Below are positions 5,454 to 5,567 of a stretch of DNA of 5,567 nt, piece by piece. The stretch is from Actinomycetes bacterium. Its GTDB lineage: Bacteria > Actinomycetota > Acidimicrobiia > Acidimicrobiales > Palsa-688. The notes below the pieces were generated by a model. That model was not told the DNA's origin. It made no database searches and worked only from the letters and a program-made list of their open reading frames with translations. How positions within the stretch are numbered: position 1 is the first letter of the stretch; each line of letters begins with the position of its first letter. The stretch is from positions 1 to 5,567 of the forward strand of contig JAKBBA010000189.1 of NCBI GenBank assembly GCA_021808665.1, written 5' to 3'. The position numbers were made by a program, and so were the translations under genes.

Positions 5454-5567
5454 TCAGCGCCTCGCCTGGTAGCGGGCGATCTCGGCGCGCCCGACCACCA
5501 TGTGGTGAACTTCGTCCGGCCCGTCAGCGAAACGCAGGGTGCGCTGAGACGTGTACATGTCTGCGAG
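5454..5567 (-). CDS. C-terminal fragment of an acyl-CoA dehydrogenase of ACAD10/11-LvaC type
   Basis: Partial gene cut by the right window edge; the last 37 residues are readable, ending at TGA 5456-5454. The peptide contains LRFADGPDEVHHMVVGRAEIARY, the characteristic end of one group of acyl-CoA dehydrogenases. The segment ADGPDEVH lies where ordinary members have the catalytic 'EGT..Q'. The Asp at the catalytic-Glu position and the DGPDEVH string are typical of the ACAD10/ACAD11-like group, whose members handle 4-hydroxyacyl-CoA-derived substrates. The gene thus differs in type from the complete dehydrogenase at 1083-2351. The rest of the enzyme lies outside the window, so its FAD-binding part and start cannot be judged. 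Confidence 0.85.
   Translation of the reverse strand, partial: LADMYTSQRTLRFADGPDEVHHMVVGRAEIARYQARR

Overview
This is a GC-rich, gene-dense stretch of chromosome-like DNA. A high-GC actinobacterium is the best guess. The grounds are strong G/C bias at third codon positions, an SCO6745-family protein (a family seen mostly in Actinobacteria), actinobacterial-type phosphotransferases, and two start codons that sit where transcripts would be leaderless. No tRNA, rRNA, CRISPR array, insertion sequence or phage gene is visible. Both window edges cut through genes.

Layout. (1) The plus-strand run 2-2351 holds the C-terminal end of an unidentified protein (tentatively a vWA-type fold), an APH-fold small-molecule kinase (APH1), and a full-length acyl-CoA dehydrogenase with a conventional catalytic Glu. 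The genes are packed as one operon. APH1 carries an apparent one-base frameshift in a run of eight C. Removing one C lets APH1 end in a TAATG overlap with the dehydrogenase start. (2) The minus-strand pair 3739-2355 holds a small DUF6285-like protein and a second APH-fold kinase (APH2), overlapping by ATGA. It meets the first operon tail to tail with 3 bp between stop codons. (3) An SCO6745-family gene (3806-4543, plus) diverges from the DUF6285 gene. The 66 bp between them hold two -10-like boxes, each 7 nt from a start codon. (4) On the minus strand, the C-terminus of a second acyl-CoA dehydrogenase enters from the right edge (5567-5454). It is followed by a phosphoglycerate-mutase-like histidine phosphatase (5343-4582) that has lost several residues conserved in true mutases.

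How they may work together. A small DUF6285-type protein, an APH-fold kinase, and an acyl-CoA dehydrogenase ending in a DGPDEVH motif recall the levulinate/4-hydroxyacyl-CoA route. There, an LvaA/LvaB-type kinase phosphorylates 4-hydroxyacyl-CoA and an ACAD10/ACAD11/LvaC-type dehydrogenase homologue processes the phospho-intermediate. In animals the kinase and dehydrogenase are fused in ACAD10/ACAD11; here similar parts are separate genes. The window therefore looks like a fatty-acid or hydroxy-acid catabolic neighbourhood. The substrate, and any part played by APH1, the first dehydrogenase and the histidine phosphatase, are inference.
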